Source: Streptomyces sp. 1222.5
GTDB taxonomy: Bacteria; Actinomycetota; Actinomycetes; Streptomycetales; Streptomycetaceae
NCBI RefSeq assembly: GCF_900105245.1
Contig: NZ_FNSZ01000001.1
Coordinates: forward strand, 4,641,001-4,705,000
Length of the DNA: 64,000 bases
Direction of reading: 5' to 3'
Shown here: positions 25,276 through 34,179 of the stretch, piece by piece
Layout of the letters: the number at the start of each line of letters is the position of its first letter
Position numbering within the stretch: the first letter of the stretch is position 1
Notes under the pieces: model-generated
Told to the model about the DNA's origin: nothing
Databases searched by the model: none
The model's input: the letters and a program-made list of their open reading frames with translations, nothing else
Made by a program: the position numbers and the translations under genes

Positions 25276-28200
25276 CTACGGTACGGCGGCGTCGATCGCC
25301 TTCACGATCCGCTTGTCGGAGACGGGGTACGCCGTGCCCAGGGCGTGGGCGAAGTAGCTGACCCTCAGCTCCTCGATCATCCAGCGGATGTCCAGGACCT
25401 GCCGCGGCACCGGGCGGCCCTTGGGCAGCTGCTCCAGCAGCCAGGCGTACTCGTCCTGCATCTCGTGGACCTTCTCCATACGGGTCGTGTCCCGCTGGAC
25501 GCCGGTGGGCATCTGCTGGAGGCGCCGGTCGGCGGCCACCAGGTAGCGCATGAGGTCCGGCAGCCGCCGTATGCCCGCCCAGGTCACGAAGCCGGGCTTC
25601 ACGAGGGCGTCCAGCTGCTTGCGGACGTCCGTGAGGTTCGCGAGCAGCGCCGGGCTGCCGACGGCCTTCAGGCGCCGCTCACAGGCCTGCCAGGCGGCGA
25701 GGACCTGCTGCACCTGGCCGACCGCGCGGACCGTCGTGTCCACGATCTCGGCGCGCACCTTGTCGAACAGCTTCCGGTACGACTCCTCGTCCCACGCCGG
25801 TCCGCCGAAGTCGCCGATCAGCTTGTCCGCCGCGGCCATCGCGCAGTCGTCGAACAGTGCCTGGACGGACCCGTGCGGGTTGGCCGACAGGCCGAGCTTC
25901 TGCTGGTTGGTCAGCTTGTCCGAGGCGAACTTCGCCGGGTTCACCGGGATGTTGCGCAGGATCAGCCGGCGGGTGCCCTTCCACATGGCCTCCGCCTGCT
26001 CGGCCTCGGTGTCGAAGAGCCGGACGGAGACCGTGTCGCCGTCGTCCACCAGCGCCGGGTACGCCTTGACGGGCTGGCCGGCCCTGCGGGTCTCGAAGAC
26101 GCGGGTGAGCGTGCCGATCGTCCAGTCGGTCAGGCCCGTGCGCTCCAGCGACTCGCCGCCCTCCCGGGACGCGGTCGCGGCCGCGGCCTGGGAGAGGGCC
26201 TTGCGGGCCTTCGGCTTCAGCGAGAGCTTCAGCGCCTCCAGGTCCTTGTCCTCGGCCAGCTTGCGGCGCCGCTCGTCGACGATCCTGAAGGTGATCCTCA
26301 GGTGGTCGGGGACCCGGGCCCAGTCGAAGTCCTCCGCCTCGAAGGGCACACCGACCATCCGCTTGAGCTCGCGGGCCATCGTCACGGTCAGCGGCTCCTG
26401 CAGGGGCACCGCCCGCTCCAGGAACGCCTTCGCGTAGTTCGGGGCGGGCACGTAGTTGCGGCGCACGGGCTTGGGCAGGGAGCGGATCAGCTCCGTGACG
26501 ACCTCCTCGCGCAGGCCCGGGATCTGCCAGTCGAAGCCCTCGTCCGTGACCTGGTTGAGGACCTGGAGCGGGATGTGCACGGTGACACCGTCGGCGTCCG
26601 CGCCCGGCTCGAACTGGTACGTCACCCGGAACTTGAGCTGCCCCTGCCGCCAGGAGTCCGGATAGTCGGCCTTGGTGACCGCCTCCGCCGACTCCCGGAT
26701 GAGCATCTCCCGCTCGAAGTCGAGGAAGTCGGGCTGCTCGTGCCGCTTGTGCTTCCACCACGAGTCGAAGTGGGCGCCGGACACCACGTGCTCGGGCACC
26801 CGCTGGTCGTAGAAGTCGAAGAGCGTGTCGTCGTCGACCACGATGTCCCGGCGCCTCGCCCGGTGCTCCAGTTCCTCGACCTCGCTGAGGAGCCTGCGGT
26901 TGTCGGCGAAGAACTTGTGGTGCGTGCGCCAGTCGCCCTCGACCAGGGCGTTGCGGATGAACAGTTCGCGGCTGACCTCGGCGTCGATCCGGCCGTAGTT
27001 CACCTTCCGCTGGGCGACGATCGGGACGCCGTACAGCGTCACCTTCTCGTACGCCATCACGGCCGCCTGGTCCTTCTCCCAGTGCGGTTCGCTGTACGTC
27101 CGCTTCAGGAGGTGGCCGGCGAGCGGTTCGACCCACTCGGGCTCGATCTTCGCGTTGACCCGTGCCCACAGCCGGCTCGTCTCGACCAGCTCGGCCGACA
27201 TCACGAACTTCGGCTGCTTCCTGAAGAGCGCCGAGCCCGGGAAGACGGCGAACTTGGCGTTGCGGGCGCCCAGGTACTCGTTCTTGTTGCCGTCCTTCAC
27301 GTCCTTCATCCCGACGTGGGACAGGAGGCCGGCGAGGAGGGAGACGTGGACGCGGTCGGCGGGGGCCTCGGCACCCGCCGGGTGCTCCTCCAGGTGCATG
27401 CCCATCTGCTTGGCGACCGTGCGCAGCTGGGTGTAGATGTCCTGCCATTCGCGGATGCGCAGGAAGTTCAGGTACTCCTGCTTGCACATCCGGCGGAAGG
27501 AGCTGGAGCCCCGCTCCTTCTGCTGCTCGCGGACGTACCGCCACAGGTTCAGGTAGGCGAGGAAGTCGCTCGTCTCGTCCTTGAAGCGGGCGTGCTGCTG
27601 GTCGGCCTGCGCCTGCTTGTCGGCCGGGCGTTCGCGCGGGTCCTGGATGGACAGGGCGGCCGCGATGACCATGACCTCGCGGACACAGCCGTTCTTGTCC
27701 GCCTCCAGCACCATGCGGGCGAGACGCGGGTCGACAGGCAGCTGGGCCAGCTTGCGGCCGGTGTCGGTGAGCCGCTTGCGGGCGTCCTTCTGGTCCGGGT
27801 CCAGCGCGCCGAGCTCCTGCAGCAGCTGCACGCCGTCGCGGATGTTGCGGTGGTCCGGCGGGTCGATGAAGGGGAACTTCTCGATGTCGCCGAGGCCCGC
27901 GGCGGTCATCTGGAGGATGACGGAGGCCAGGTTCGTACGGAGGATCTCGGCGTCCGTGAACTCCGGGCGGGCGACGAAGTCGTCCTCGGAGTACAGACGG
28001 ATGCAGATGCCGTCGCTCGTGCGGCCGCAACGGCCCTTGCGCTGGTTGGCGCTGGCCTGCGACACCGGCTCGATGGGCAGCCGCTGGACCTTGGTGCGGT
28101 GGCTGTAGCGGCTGATCCGGGCGAAGCCGGGGTCGATGACGTACTTGATGCCGGGGACCGTGAGGGAGGTCTCGGCGACGTTGGTCGCCAGAACGATCCT

Positions 28201-29232
28201 GCGTCCGGTGTGCGGCTGGAACACCCGGTGCTGCTCGGCGTGGGACAGCCGGGCGTACAGGGGCAGTACCTCCGTGAACCGGTACTTCTTCTTCTCCAGG
28301 GCGTCCGCCGTGTCCCGGATCTCCCGCTCGCCCGAGAGGAAGACGAGGATGTCCCCCTGTCCCTCCGCCATCAGTTCCTCGACGGCGTCGGTGATGGCGG
28401 TGATCTGGTCCCGGTCGGAGTCGTCCGAGTCCTCCTCGAGGAGGGGCCGGTAGCGCACCTCCACCGGGTAGGTGCGGCCGCTGACCTCGATGATCGGGGC
28501 GTCGCCGAAGTGCCGCGAGAAGCGCTCAGGGTCGATGGTCGCCGAGGTGATGACGACCTTGAGGTCCGGCCGCTTCGGGAGCAGTTGGGCGAGGTAGCCG
28601 AGCAGGAAGTCGATGTTGAGGGACCGCTCGTGGGCCTCGTCGATGATGATCGTGTCGTAGGCGCGCAGCTCGCGGTCCGTCTGGATCTCGGCGAGCAGGA
28701 TGCCGTCCGTCATCAGCTTGATGAAGGTGGCGTCCGGGTTCACCTGGTCGGTGAAACGGACCTTCCAGCCGACGGCCTCGCCGAGGGGGGTCCGCAGCTC
28801 GTCCGCGACCCGCTCGGCGACCGTACGGGCGGCGATCCGGCGGGGCTGGGTGTGGCCGATCATGCCGCGGACGCCACGGCCGAGCTCCACGCAGATCTTC
28901 GGGATCTGCGTCGTCTTGCCGGACCCGGTCTCACCGGCGACGATGACGACCTGGTGATCGCGGATGGCGGCCGCGATCTCGTCCTTCTTCTGGCTGACGG
29001 GCAGCTGTTCCGGATACGTGACCGCGGGCACGCGCGAGCGGCGCTCGGCCATCCGGGCCTCGGCCTTGCCGATCTCGCCTTCGATCTCGGCGATGACGGT
29101 GGCGCGGGCCTCCGGCTTACGGATCTTGCGCGCGCCCTCGAGCCGCCGCCCGAGCCGATGCGCGTCGCGCAGCGAGAGCTCGGTCAGACGGGGGGCGAGG
29201 GGGCCGAGGGCGGGGGCGGGATGCGTAGACAT
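25276..29232 (-). CDS. hrpA: ATP-dependent RNA helicase HrpA
   Basis: The 1318-residue DEAH-box helicase has Walker A GETGSGKTT (residues 100-108), DEAH in IIIDEAHERS (198-201) and SAT in VITSATID. The conserved motif VI is QRKGRCGRTSDGICIRLYSE. HA2 and OB-fold regions and the long HrpA-specific C-terminal DUF3418-like part follow. Length agrees with bacterial HrpA (about 1300). HrpA proteins act on structured mRNA and stalled ribosomes. The ATG at 29232 has no close ribosome site; GAGGTGAG lies about 16 nt upstream. The gene is alone between the two tRNA-Asp copies with two membrane-protein genes. Confidence 0.95.
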   Translation of the reverse strand: MSTHPAPALGPLAPRLTELSLRDAHRLGRRLEGARKIRKPEARATVIAEIEGEIGKAEARMAERRSRVPAVTYPEQLPVSQKKDEIAAAIRDHQVVIVAGETGSGKTTQIPKICVELGRGVRGMIGHTQPRRIAARTVAERVADELRTPLGEAVGWKVRFTDQVNPDATFIKLMTDGILLAEIQTDRELRAYDTIIIDEAHERSLNIDFLLGYLAQLLPKRPDLKVVITSATIDPERFSRHFGDAPIIEVSGRTYPVEVRYRPLLEEDSDDSDRDQITAITDAVEELMAEGQGDILVFLSGEREIRDTADALEKKKYRFTEVLPLYARLSHAEQHRVFQPHTGRRIVLATNVAETSLTVPGIKYVIDPGFARISRYSHRTKVQRLPIEPVSQASANQRKGRCGRTSDGICIRLYSEDDFVARPEFTDAEILRTNLASVILQMTAAGLGDIEKFPFIDPPDHRNIRDGVQLLQELGALDPDQKDARKRLTDTGRKLAQLPVDPRLARMVLEADKNGCVREVMVIAAALSIQDPRERPADKQAQADQQHARFKDETSDFLAYLNLWRYVREQQKERGSSSFRRMCKQEYLNFLRIREWQDIYTQLRTVAKQMGMHLEEHPAGAEAPADRVHVSLLAGLLSHVGMKDVKDGNKNEYLGARNAKFAVFPGSALFRKQPKFVMSAELVETSRLWARVNAKIEPEWVEPLAGHLLKRTYSEPHWEKDQAAVMAYEKVTLYGVPIVAQRKVNYGRIDAEVSRELFIRNALVEGDWRTHHKFFADNRRLLSEVEELEHRARRRDIVVDDDTLFDFYDQRVPEHVVSGAHFDSWWKHKRHEQPDFLDFEREMLIRESAEAVTKADYPDSWRQGQLKFRVTYQFEPGADADGVTVHIPLQVLNQVTDEGFDWQIPGLREEVVTELIRSLPKPVRRNYVPAPNYAKAFLERAVPLQEPLTVTMARELKRMVGVPFEAEDFDWARVPDHLRITFRIVDERRRKLAEDKDLEALKLSLKPKARKALSQAAAATASREGGESLERTGLTDWTIGTLTRVFETRRAGQPVKAYPALVDDGDTVSVRLFDTEAEQAEAMWKGTRRLILRNIPVNPAKFASDKLTNQQKLGLSANPHGSVQALFDDCAMAAADKLIGDFGGPAWDEESYRKLFDKVRAEIVDTTVRAVGQVQQVLAAWQACERRLKAVGSPALLANLTDVRKQLDALVKPGFVTWAGIRRLPDLMRYLVAADRRLQQMPTGVQRDTTRMEKVHEMQDEYAWLLEQLPKGRPVPRQVLDIRWMIEELRVSYFAHALGTAYPVSDKRIVKAIDAAVP

Positions 29233-29382
29233 ACGCGGTCCAGGATCTCACCTCGGCCAAAAGAGAGGCGAACGATTTGACCGTGGGTGGCGCCACCGTC
29301 GGGGGAGAAGGGTGAACCGGCCGCCCGGCCTGGGGCGGCCCGCACCGGGCGAGCACCGCGCGGCGATGGGAAAGTGTCCGGT

Positions 29383-30438
29383 ATGCCCGATTCGCCGCAT
29401 GGAGAGCACGGTCGGCCGCCCACCGGCGCGGAGCGCTTCGCCCGGTTCCGCGCGTCCCCCTTCCTCCCGGCGACGGTCCTGCTGCTGCTCATCGCCGCCG
29501 CGGCCGGCCTCTTCGCCGGTTCCTACACGTACGCCATGGCCAACCCGACCCCGCACAGCATTCCCACGGCGGTGATCGGCCCCTACGGCGATCCTGCGGC
29601 CCGGCGGTTCGTGGGGGCCATGGAGCAGGCCCTGGACACCTCCCTCAGGCTGCGCGAGTACGGCGACAGGGCGGACGCGGTGCGCGCGGTGGACGAGCAG
29701 AAGGTGTTCGCGGTGTTCGAGGCGCCCGTCGGCCGGGCGATCACCCTGGACGTGTCCTCGGCGTCCGGGGCGTCGGTCGCCCAGGTGCTCGGCGAGACGG
29801 CGCTGAAGGTGGGCAGGGCGACCGGCACGCCCGTGGTGGTCCACGATCTCAAGCCGTTGCAGAAGGGCGACCCCAGAGGACTGGCGATCTTCTACATCTC
29901 CCTCGCGGCCGTCATCATCGGCTTCGTCGGCGCCATCCAGCTCAGCGTGCACGCACGGGCGCTGAACCCCATGGAACGCATCGGGTTCACCGCCGCGTAC
30001 GCCGTACTCGGCGGGTTCGTGATCGCGGCGGTGGTGGACTGGCTGCTGGGGGCGCTCGACCTGCCGTTCGCGGAGTCGTGGGCCATCCTCACCCTGACGA
30101 TGTTCGCCTCCGGCATGGTGTTCACGATGTTCAACACCCTCGTCGGGCGCTGGGCCATGCTGCCGACCTGGGGCCTGATGGTGCTGCTGGGCAACCCGTC
30201 GTCCGGCGGTGCCGTCTCCTGGCCGCTGCTGCCGTCGCCGCTCGGCCTCGTCGGGCGCTGGCTGCCGCCCGGCGCGTCGGTGAACGCCCAGCACACGGCG
30301 GTGTACTTCCGAGGGCACCAGCACGCCTTCCCGTTCCTGGTGCTGGCCGGCTGGGCGGTCGTCTCCTGCGCGGTCTTCCTGATCTGGCGGCACCGGCATC
30401 CGGGCGGCCGGCCGAGCGGCCCGGCGCACGCGGCCTAG
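29383..30438 (+). CDS. Integral membrane protein, ABC-2/YhgE-like
   Basis: The 351-residue protein has one N-terminal membrane helix (about residues 28-50). An extracytoplasmic domain of about 130 residues follows (IPTAVIGPYGDPAARRFVGAM and onward). Five more helices lie in the C-terminal half. This is the topology of ABC-2 permease/YhgE-Pip type proteins. No ATPase gene is adjacent. The ATG at 29383 has GGGAAAG at about 8 nt; the in-frame GTG at 29374 is an alternative. It diverges from hrpA across 150 bp. Function is unknown. Confidence 0.75.
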   Translation: MPDSPHGEHGRPPTGAERFARFRASPFLPATVLLLLIAAAAGLFAGSYTYAMANPTPHSIPTAVIGPYGDPAARRFVGAMEQALDTSLRLREYGDRADAVRAVDEQKVFAVFEAPVGRAITLDVSSASGASVAQVLGETALKVGRATGTPVVVHDLKPLQKGDPRGLAIFYISLAAVIIGFVGAIQLSVHARALNPMERIGFTAAYAVLGGFVIAAVVDWLLGALDLPFAESWAILTLTMFASGMVFTMFNTLVGRWAMLPTWGLMVLLGNPSSGGAVSWPLLPSPLGLVGRWLPPGASVNAQHTAVYFRGHQHAFPFLVLAGWAVVSCAVFLIWRHRHPGGRPSGPAHAA

Positions 30439-30450
30439 GGGTGCGCCGGC

Positions 30451-30774
30451 CTAGGGGGTGCGCGGGGCGGGCGGTGCCGCCGGGACGGCTTCCGCGTGCC
30501 GGCGGGCCGCCGCGTCACCGAGGGCGATCGTCTTCGCGGTGTTGGAGATGGCCTTGATTCCCAGGTAGGCGGTGGTCATGGTGCTGACCGCGGTGAACGC
30601 GGCGGTCAGCACACCGACGATCACGGCCTTGTCGCCGTCTAGCCGCCACACGCCGAAGATCGCGACCCCGGCGATCGCGAGATTGCTGACGAGGACCGCG
30701 AGCAGCCCGTAGAGCGCCCGGTTCTTCTCCAGTTCGGTCTCCCGAATGGCTCTGGCCTCGTCGTCCCGGCTCAT
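30451..30774 (-). CDS. Small two-helix membrane protein, unknown
   Basis: The 107-residue protein begins MSRDDEARAIRETELEKNRALYGLL and then has two hydrophobic segments, about 24-48 and 55-82 (NLAIAGVAIFGVW; VGVLTAAFTAVSTMTTAYLG). It ends with a short Ala/Pro-rich cytoplasmic tail. I do not recognise the family. GGGGGAAGAG directly precedes the ATG at 30774. It converges on the membrane protein at 29383 with only 12 nt between the stop codons. Confidence 0.72.
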   Translation of the reverse strand: MSRDDEARAIRETELEKNRALYGLLAVLVSNLAIAGVAIFGVWRLDGDKAVIVGVLTAAFTAVSTMTTAYLGIKAISNTAKTIALGDAAARRHAEAVPAAPPAPRTP

Positions 30775-30848
30775 CTCTTCCCCCCGGCAGCCGCCCACGG
30801 ACACATCCGGTCCGATCAGCCTGAAACGTAGCGCTGTCCCGGAGACGA

Positions 30849-30884
30849 CGAAACCCCCTTCCGGTAACCCGGAAGGGGGTTTCG
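30849..30884 (-). terminator. Terminator of the Glu-Asp-Phe tRNA operon
   Basis: A 16-bp perfect stem begins CGAAACCCCCTTCCGG with a 4-nt loop. It starts 6 nt beyond tRNA-Phe. Confidence 0.88.
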
Positions 30885-30890
30885 CTGCGG

Positions 30891-30964
30891 TGGCTGGGGC
30901 CGGGGTCGAACCGGCGACCTTCCGCTTTTCAGGCGGACGCTCGTACCAACTGAGCTACCCAGCC
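30891..30964 (-). tRNA. tRNA-Phe (GAA)
   Basis: The acceptor is GGCTGGG/CCCAGCC, anticodon loop CTGAAAA (GAA), T-loop TTCGACC and discriminator A. It is last in a three-tRNA minus-strand cluster. Confidence 0.95.
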
Positions 30965-30988
30965 ACGAGGTTTCACGTGAAACCTCAG

Positions 30989-31063
30989 CGGTCCTGACGG
31001 GATTTGAACCCGCGGCCTCCACCTTGACAGGGTGGCGAGCACTCCAAACTGCTCCACAGGACC
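30989..31063 (-). tRNA. tRNA-Asp (GTC), second copy
   Basis: The sequence is identical to 25105-25179. It lies 24 nt upstream of tRNA-Phe on the same strand; a palindrome, TTTCACGTGAAA, fills the gap. Confidence 0.96.
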
Positions 31064-31099
31064 AAGCGTGTGTGCAACAGTGTCGCACACGATCTTGCG

Positions 31100-31172
31100 T
31101 GCCCCCAACGGGATTCGAACCCGTGCTACCGCCTTGAAAGGGCGGCGTCCTAGGCCGCTAGACGATGAGGGC
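31100..31172 (-). tRNA. tRNA-Glu (TTC)
   Basis: The acceptor is GCCCTCA/TGGGGGC, anticodon loop CTTTCAA (TTC), T-loop TTCGAAT and discriminator A. It is first in the Glu-Asp-Phe cluster. Confidence 0.95.
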
Positions 31173-31252
31173 TATCGGCCCGCCTGGGCGCTTCTCAGCG
31201 CGTCGGGGACGTGAGAAGCATATGGGATGGCGGGGAGGATCGCCAAAACGGT

Positions 31253-32833
31253 TTACGGGGCCCGACGGGACGCCGGACCGGAGGGCGTGCCGGACAGGGT
31301 GCCGGACGGTGTGGGGTCCGGGGACGCCCCGATCCCGTTCTCGTCCGCGAGGTGGCGGCTGACCTCGGCCGTCGTGAGTCCCAGGCCGCCCAGCTTGATG
31401 GCGTCCCAGGCCTGCAGGCGCTTGCTGTCGCGGTCGAAGTAGAGGATCGAGGCCTCGATGGGTGCGGGGTACTGCCGCTCGACCGCGCGCAGTCCGCTGC
31501 CGCCGGTCGAGCCCTCCATGCGCAGCCGGGTGCCGTACTTCAGCATCTCGGTGCCCTGGTGGTGCAGGTGGCCGCAGAGCACCAGCGGCACCTCGCCGTC
31601 GGTCTCGCGGGCCGCGGCCGGCTCGTGGGCGATCGCCACGTCCGCCGGGGTGCCGGACGCGCGCTGGTCCCGCAGGGCGCTGGCCAGCCGGTCGCCCGCC
31701 AGCTCCTCCGACCTGTCCCCGCCGGGCACCGCCGAGCGGTCGGGGGTGAACTGCGGATCGCCCATGCCCGCGAAGCGCAGCCCGCCGACGGTCTCCGCCC
31801 GGCCGTCGTCCAGGACGTGCACGTTCTTGATGCGCTCCAGATAGCGCTGCGTGGTGCGCGAGTCGTGGTTGCCCCGCACCCAGACGTACGGCGCCCCCAG
31901 GTCGCCGATCGGGTCGAGGAAGCCGTTCTCCGCCGCCGCGCCGTGGTCCATGGTGTCGCCGGAGTCGACGATCACATTCACCCTGTACTGCTTCACCAGC
32001 GAGGCGATGATCTTCCAGCTCGCCGGGTTCAGATGGATGTCCGACACGTGCAGGACCCGGATCGTGGAGGGGTCGGGCTGATAGGCCGGGAGCGTGGACG
32101 TGACGTCGTAGAGCTTGGTCACGTTCGTCACCAGGCGGGCCAACTCCTTCTGGTAGACGTCGAATTCCGTGACGATGCTGCGTGCGTTGCCGACCACGGA
32201 CGGGGCCGAGCTCAGCAGGCCGGAGAACTTCGGCTCCAGGACCGACTTCGGGTTCCAGGTGGCGTACGCCGACGCGCCCGAGGCGGCCAGCAGCGCCAGG
32301 GCCAGCCCGCCCGCCGCGAGGGCACGGCGCGGACGGCGGTAGACGGCGAGGCCGAGGGCGGTCGCGCCGGTGACGACAGCGACGCACGAGCGCACGGCCA
32401 GGTCGAGCGTGCCGTGCTCGACGTCGTCGGTGACCTCGTCCTGAAGGCCGGAGAGCCGCTCGGGGTGGTCCACCAGGGCCTGCGAGCGCAGCGGGTCCAG
32501 CTGGTCGACGTTCACGTCCAGGCGGACGGGGGCCACGTGGCTGTCGAGTGTCAGCGCGCCCAGCGGGGAGATGTTGATCTTCGTGCCGCCGGTGAGGGAG
32601 GGACGCAGCGCCATCGTCGTGTTCATCGGGCCGACCGGGGCCCGGACGTTGCCGACGATCAGCAGGCCCAGCCAGGCGCCGATCAGCACCACCGTCGTCA
32701 GGCCGAGGGCGCTGAGCCAGGGGCGTGGGCGGGCGGCGAGTTCGAGGGCGGGCTGTTTCCCGCCGCGGCGGCGGGTGCGGTTCGGGGTGCGGTTCAGCAT
32801 GCGGTCCAGGGCTGCGACGGGGACGCGGGCCAT
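31253..32833 (-). CDS. Membrane-anchored metallophosphoesterase
   Basis: The 526-residue protein has a basic N-terminus and a membrane helix (about 38-62). An extracytoplasmic region of about 100 residues and two more helices (about 155-200) follow. The calcineurin-like phosphoesterase domain carries all the metal motifs: VSDIHLN, VDSGDTMDHG, VRGNHDS, the later His in IAHEP, and LCGHLHHQG. It should hydrolyse phosphoester bonds outside or at the membrane; the substrate is unknown. The ATG at 32833 is the likeliest start, with no clear ribosome site. The Pro/Ser-rich C-terminus ends 80 nt from tRNA-Glu. Confidence 0.85.
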   Translation of the reverse strand: MARVPVAALDRMLNRTPNRTRRRGGKQPALELAARPRPWLSALGLTTVVLIGAWLGLLIVGNVRAPVGPMNTTMALRPSLTGGTKINISPLGALTLDSHVAPVRLDVNVDQLDPLRSQALVDHPERLSGLQDEVTDDVEHGTLDLAVRSCVAVVTGATALGLAVYRRPRRALAAGGLALALLAASGASAYATWNPKSVLEPKFSGLLSSAPSVVGNARSIVTEFDVYQKELARLVTNVTKLYDVTSTLPAYQPDPSTIRVLHVSDIHLNPASWKIIASLVKQYRVNVIVDSGDTMDHGAAAENGFLDPIGDLGAPYVWVRGNHDSRTTQRYLERIKNVHVLDDGRAETVGGLRFAGMGDPQFTPDRSAVPGGDRSEELAGDRLASALRDQRASGTPADVAIAHEPAAARETDGEVPLVLCGHLHHQGTEMLKYGTRLRMEGSTGGSGLRAVERQYPAPIEASILYFDRDSKRLQAWDAIKLGGLGLTTAEVSRHLADENGIGASPDPTPSGTLSGTPSGPASRRAP

Positions 32834-32937
32834 TGGACCCGTATGCCCATGGCCCCGGGGCGGTATGCGGCGCCCCGGCACGCGTCCGCCATTTCGTCCG
32901 CGCGTGCACGGGCCCCGCGATCCGGCCTCCCGTACCG

Positions 32938-32943
32938 GACAAT
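32938..32943 (+). promoter_or_regulatory. Possible leaderless -10 element of the zincin gene
   Basis: GACAAT ends 6 nt before the GTG at 32950. The sequence ACAATGACC just upstream of the start is shared with the SARP-like gene at 52427. Confidence 0.35.
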
Positions 32944-32949
32944 GACCCT

Positions 32950-33300
32950 GTGCTGGAGATGACGCGCGAGGAGTTCGAGGAACTGGTCGCCGAGGCGCTG
33001 GACCGGATCCCGCCGGAGCTGACGCGGCTCATGGACAACGTGGCGGTGTTCGTCGAGGACGAACCGCCCGCCGAGGACCCCGAGCTGCTCGGGCTGTACG
33101 AGGGGACTCCGCTGACCGACCGGGGCGAGTGGTACGCGGGCGTGCTGCCCGACCGGATCACCGTCTACCGGGGGCCGACGCTCAGGATGTGCGAGTCCCG
33201 CGAGGACGTCGTCGCGGAGACCGAGGTGACCGTGGTGCACGAGATCGCCCATCACTTCGGCATCGACGACGCGCGGCTGCACGCCCTGGGCTACGGGTGA
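32950..33300 (+). CDS. Metallopeptidase family protein (small zincin, DUF1025)
   Basis: The 116-residue protein belongs to the minimal zincin family. MTREEFEELVAEALDRIPPEL at the N-terminus and VTVVHEIAHHFGIDDARL at the C-terminus supply the HExxH zinc site with a downstream Asp. Intermediate residues (GLYEGTPLTDR, DRITVYRGP) are typical of the family. These small proteins have a protease-like site but no firmly known substrate. The start is the GTG at 32950; ATG 32959 is a possible alternative. It diverges from the phosphoesterase across 116 bp. Confidence 0.87.
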   Translation: MLEMTREEFEELVAEALDRIPPELTRLMDNVAVFVEDEPPAEDPELLGLYEGTPLTDRGEWYAGVLPDRITVYRGPTLRMCESREDVVAETEVTVVHEIAHHFGIDDARLHALGYG

Positions 33301-33398
33301 GCCACGGCTGAGCGTCGATTCGAACGCGGCGCGTGTCCTCTTGCGGGCGGCGGGAGTTGGGGAGGTTGACTCTTTTCCCGCCCCCGGAGGTGGCCGCC

Positions 33399-33911
33399 GT
33401 GCGCCCCTTGTACGTACCCGCCCGTCTGGCCGCCGCGGTGCTGACCGTCGCCGCTGCCGCCGGCTGTGTCAGCGTGGGCGACGACGCGGGGCCCGCCCGG
33501 CCCTCCCACTCCGCCGGGCAGCACGGGGGCGGGGCCCCGAACGGCGGTCCGGGCGGCGGCTCCGGCGGTTTCGGGTACGACGGCGGGGCGGGTGACGGCA
33601 AGCACGGGCACCGCGGCAAGGCGAAGCACGGGAAGTCGGCGTCGGCCTCGGCCACGCCGTCCGGGACGGACCGTACGACCACCGCGCCCGCGAAGCCGGG
33701 GAAGACGGTCAAGCCCGGCGACCCCGCGCCGACCGGGGCGGAGCCGACGCCCCCGCCCACCTCCGCCCCGCCCGAGCCGCCGCCCGCCTCCACCCCGCCG
33801 CCGCCCGCCTCGGAACCGCCCTCGGCCGAGCCGTCCTCCTCGGCGCACGAGGAGACGGGGCCGCAGCTGGTGCAGCGGGAGCCGGCGCCCGCCGCGGGCG
33901 CCGCCGCATGA
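33399..33911 (+). CDS. Putative lipoprotein with Gly/Pro-rich body
   Basis: The 170-residue protein begins with VRPLYVPARLAAAVLTVAA and the lipobox AAGC, predicting lipidation and export. The mature part has no folded domain: a Gly-rich, then Lys/His-rich, then Pro/Glu/Ser-rich stretch of about 120 residues, suited to spanning the cell wall. GGAGGTGG lies 6 nt before the GTG at 33399. No function can be assigned. It lies between the zincin gene and the helicase leader. Confidence 0.65.
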   Translation: MRPLYVPARLAAAVLTVAAAAGCVSVGDDAGPARPSHSAGQHGGGAPNGGPGGGSGGFGYDGGAGDGKHGHRGKAKHGKSASASATPSGTDRTTTAPAKPGKTVKPGDPAPTGAEPTPPPTSAPPEPPPASTPPPPASEPPSAEPSSSAHEETGPQLVQREPAPAAGAAA

Positions 33912-33992
33912 GGGTCCCGTGCCGCCGACGGGCGAGGAGGCCGCCGGCGCCGGGGGCGAGAGGCGATGTGGCGGGCGTCTCCTGAGATCGGT

Positions 33993-34022
33993 TTGCCTTC
34001 GGGGGTGGGGGGTGCGTATGGT
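33993..34022 (+). promoter_or_regulatory. Promoter of the DEAD-box helicase gene
   Basis: TTGCCT at 33993-33998 and TATGGT at 34017-34022 are 18 nt apart. Transcription from here gives a leader of about 150 nt. Confidence 0.55.
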
Positions 34023-34028
34023 GGTAGA

Positions 34029-34179
34029 TCGTTTGATCCCATTTGCCCGGCGCCACCGCAGAGCGCGCCGTGTGGCGCGTACTCTCCCTTGCCGTGGCGG
34101 ACCGCATTGAGGCGGTCGTGAGCGAATCACGGAGTTGACGGGCGCGTGCCGAAGAGACTCCGGAAGGTTTCGCATTCGC
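34029..34179 (+). promoter_or_regulatory. Structured 5' leader of the DEAD-box helicase mRNA
   Basis: The leader can form CGCGCC-GTGT-GGCGCG (34064-34079) and GACCGC-ATTGAG-GCGGTC (34100-34117). The segment CACGG (34128-34132) can pair either with CCGTG (34092-34096) or with CGTG (34117-34120), two mutually exclusive folds. Long, refolding leaders are common in cold-induced helicase mRNAs. The fold here is deduced by eye. Confidence 0.45.

Noticed and set aside
25264..29280. 1338-residue open frame on the plus strand opposite hrpA
   Set aside because: It is the mirror frame of a high-GC gene; hrpA has all helicase motifs and this frame has none.
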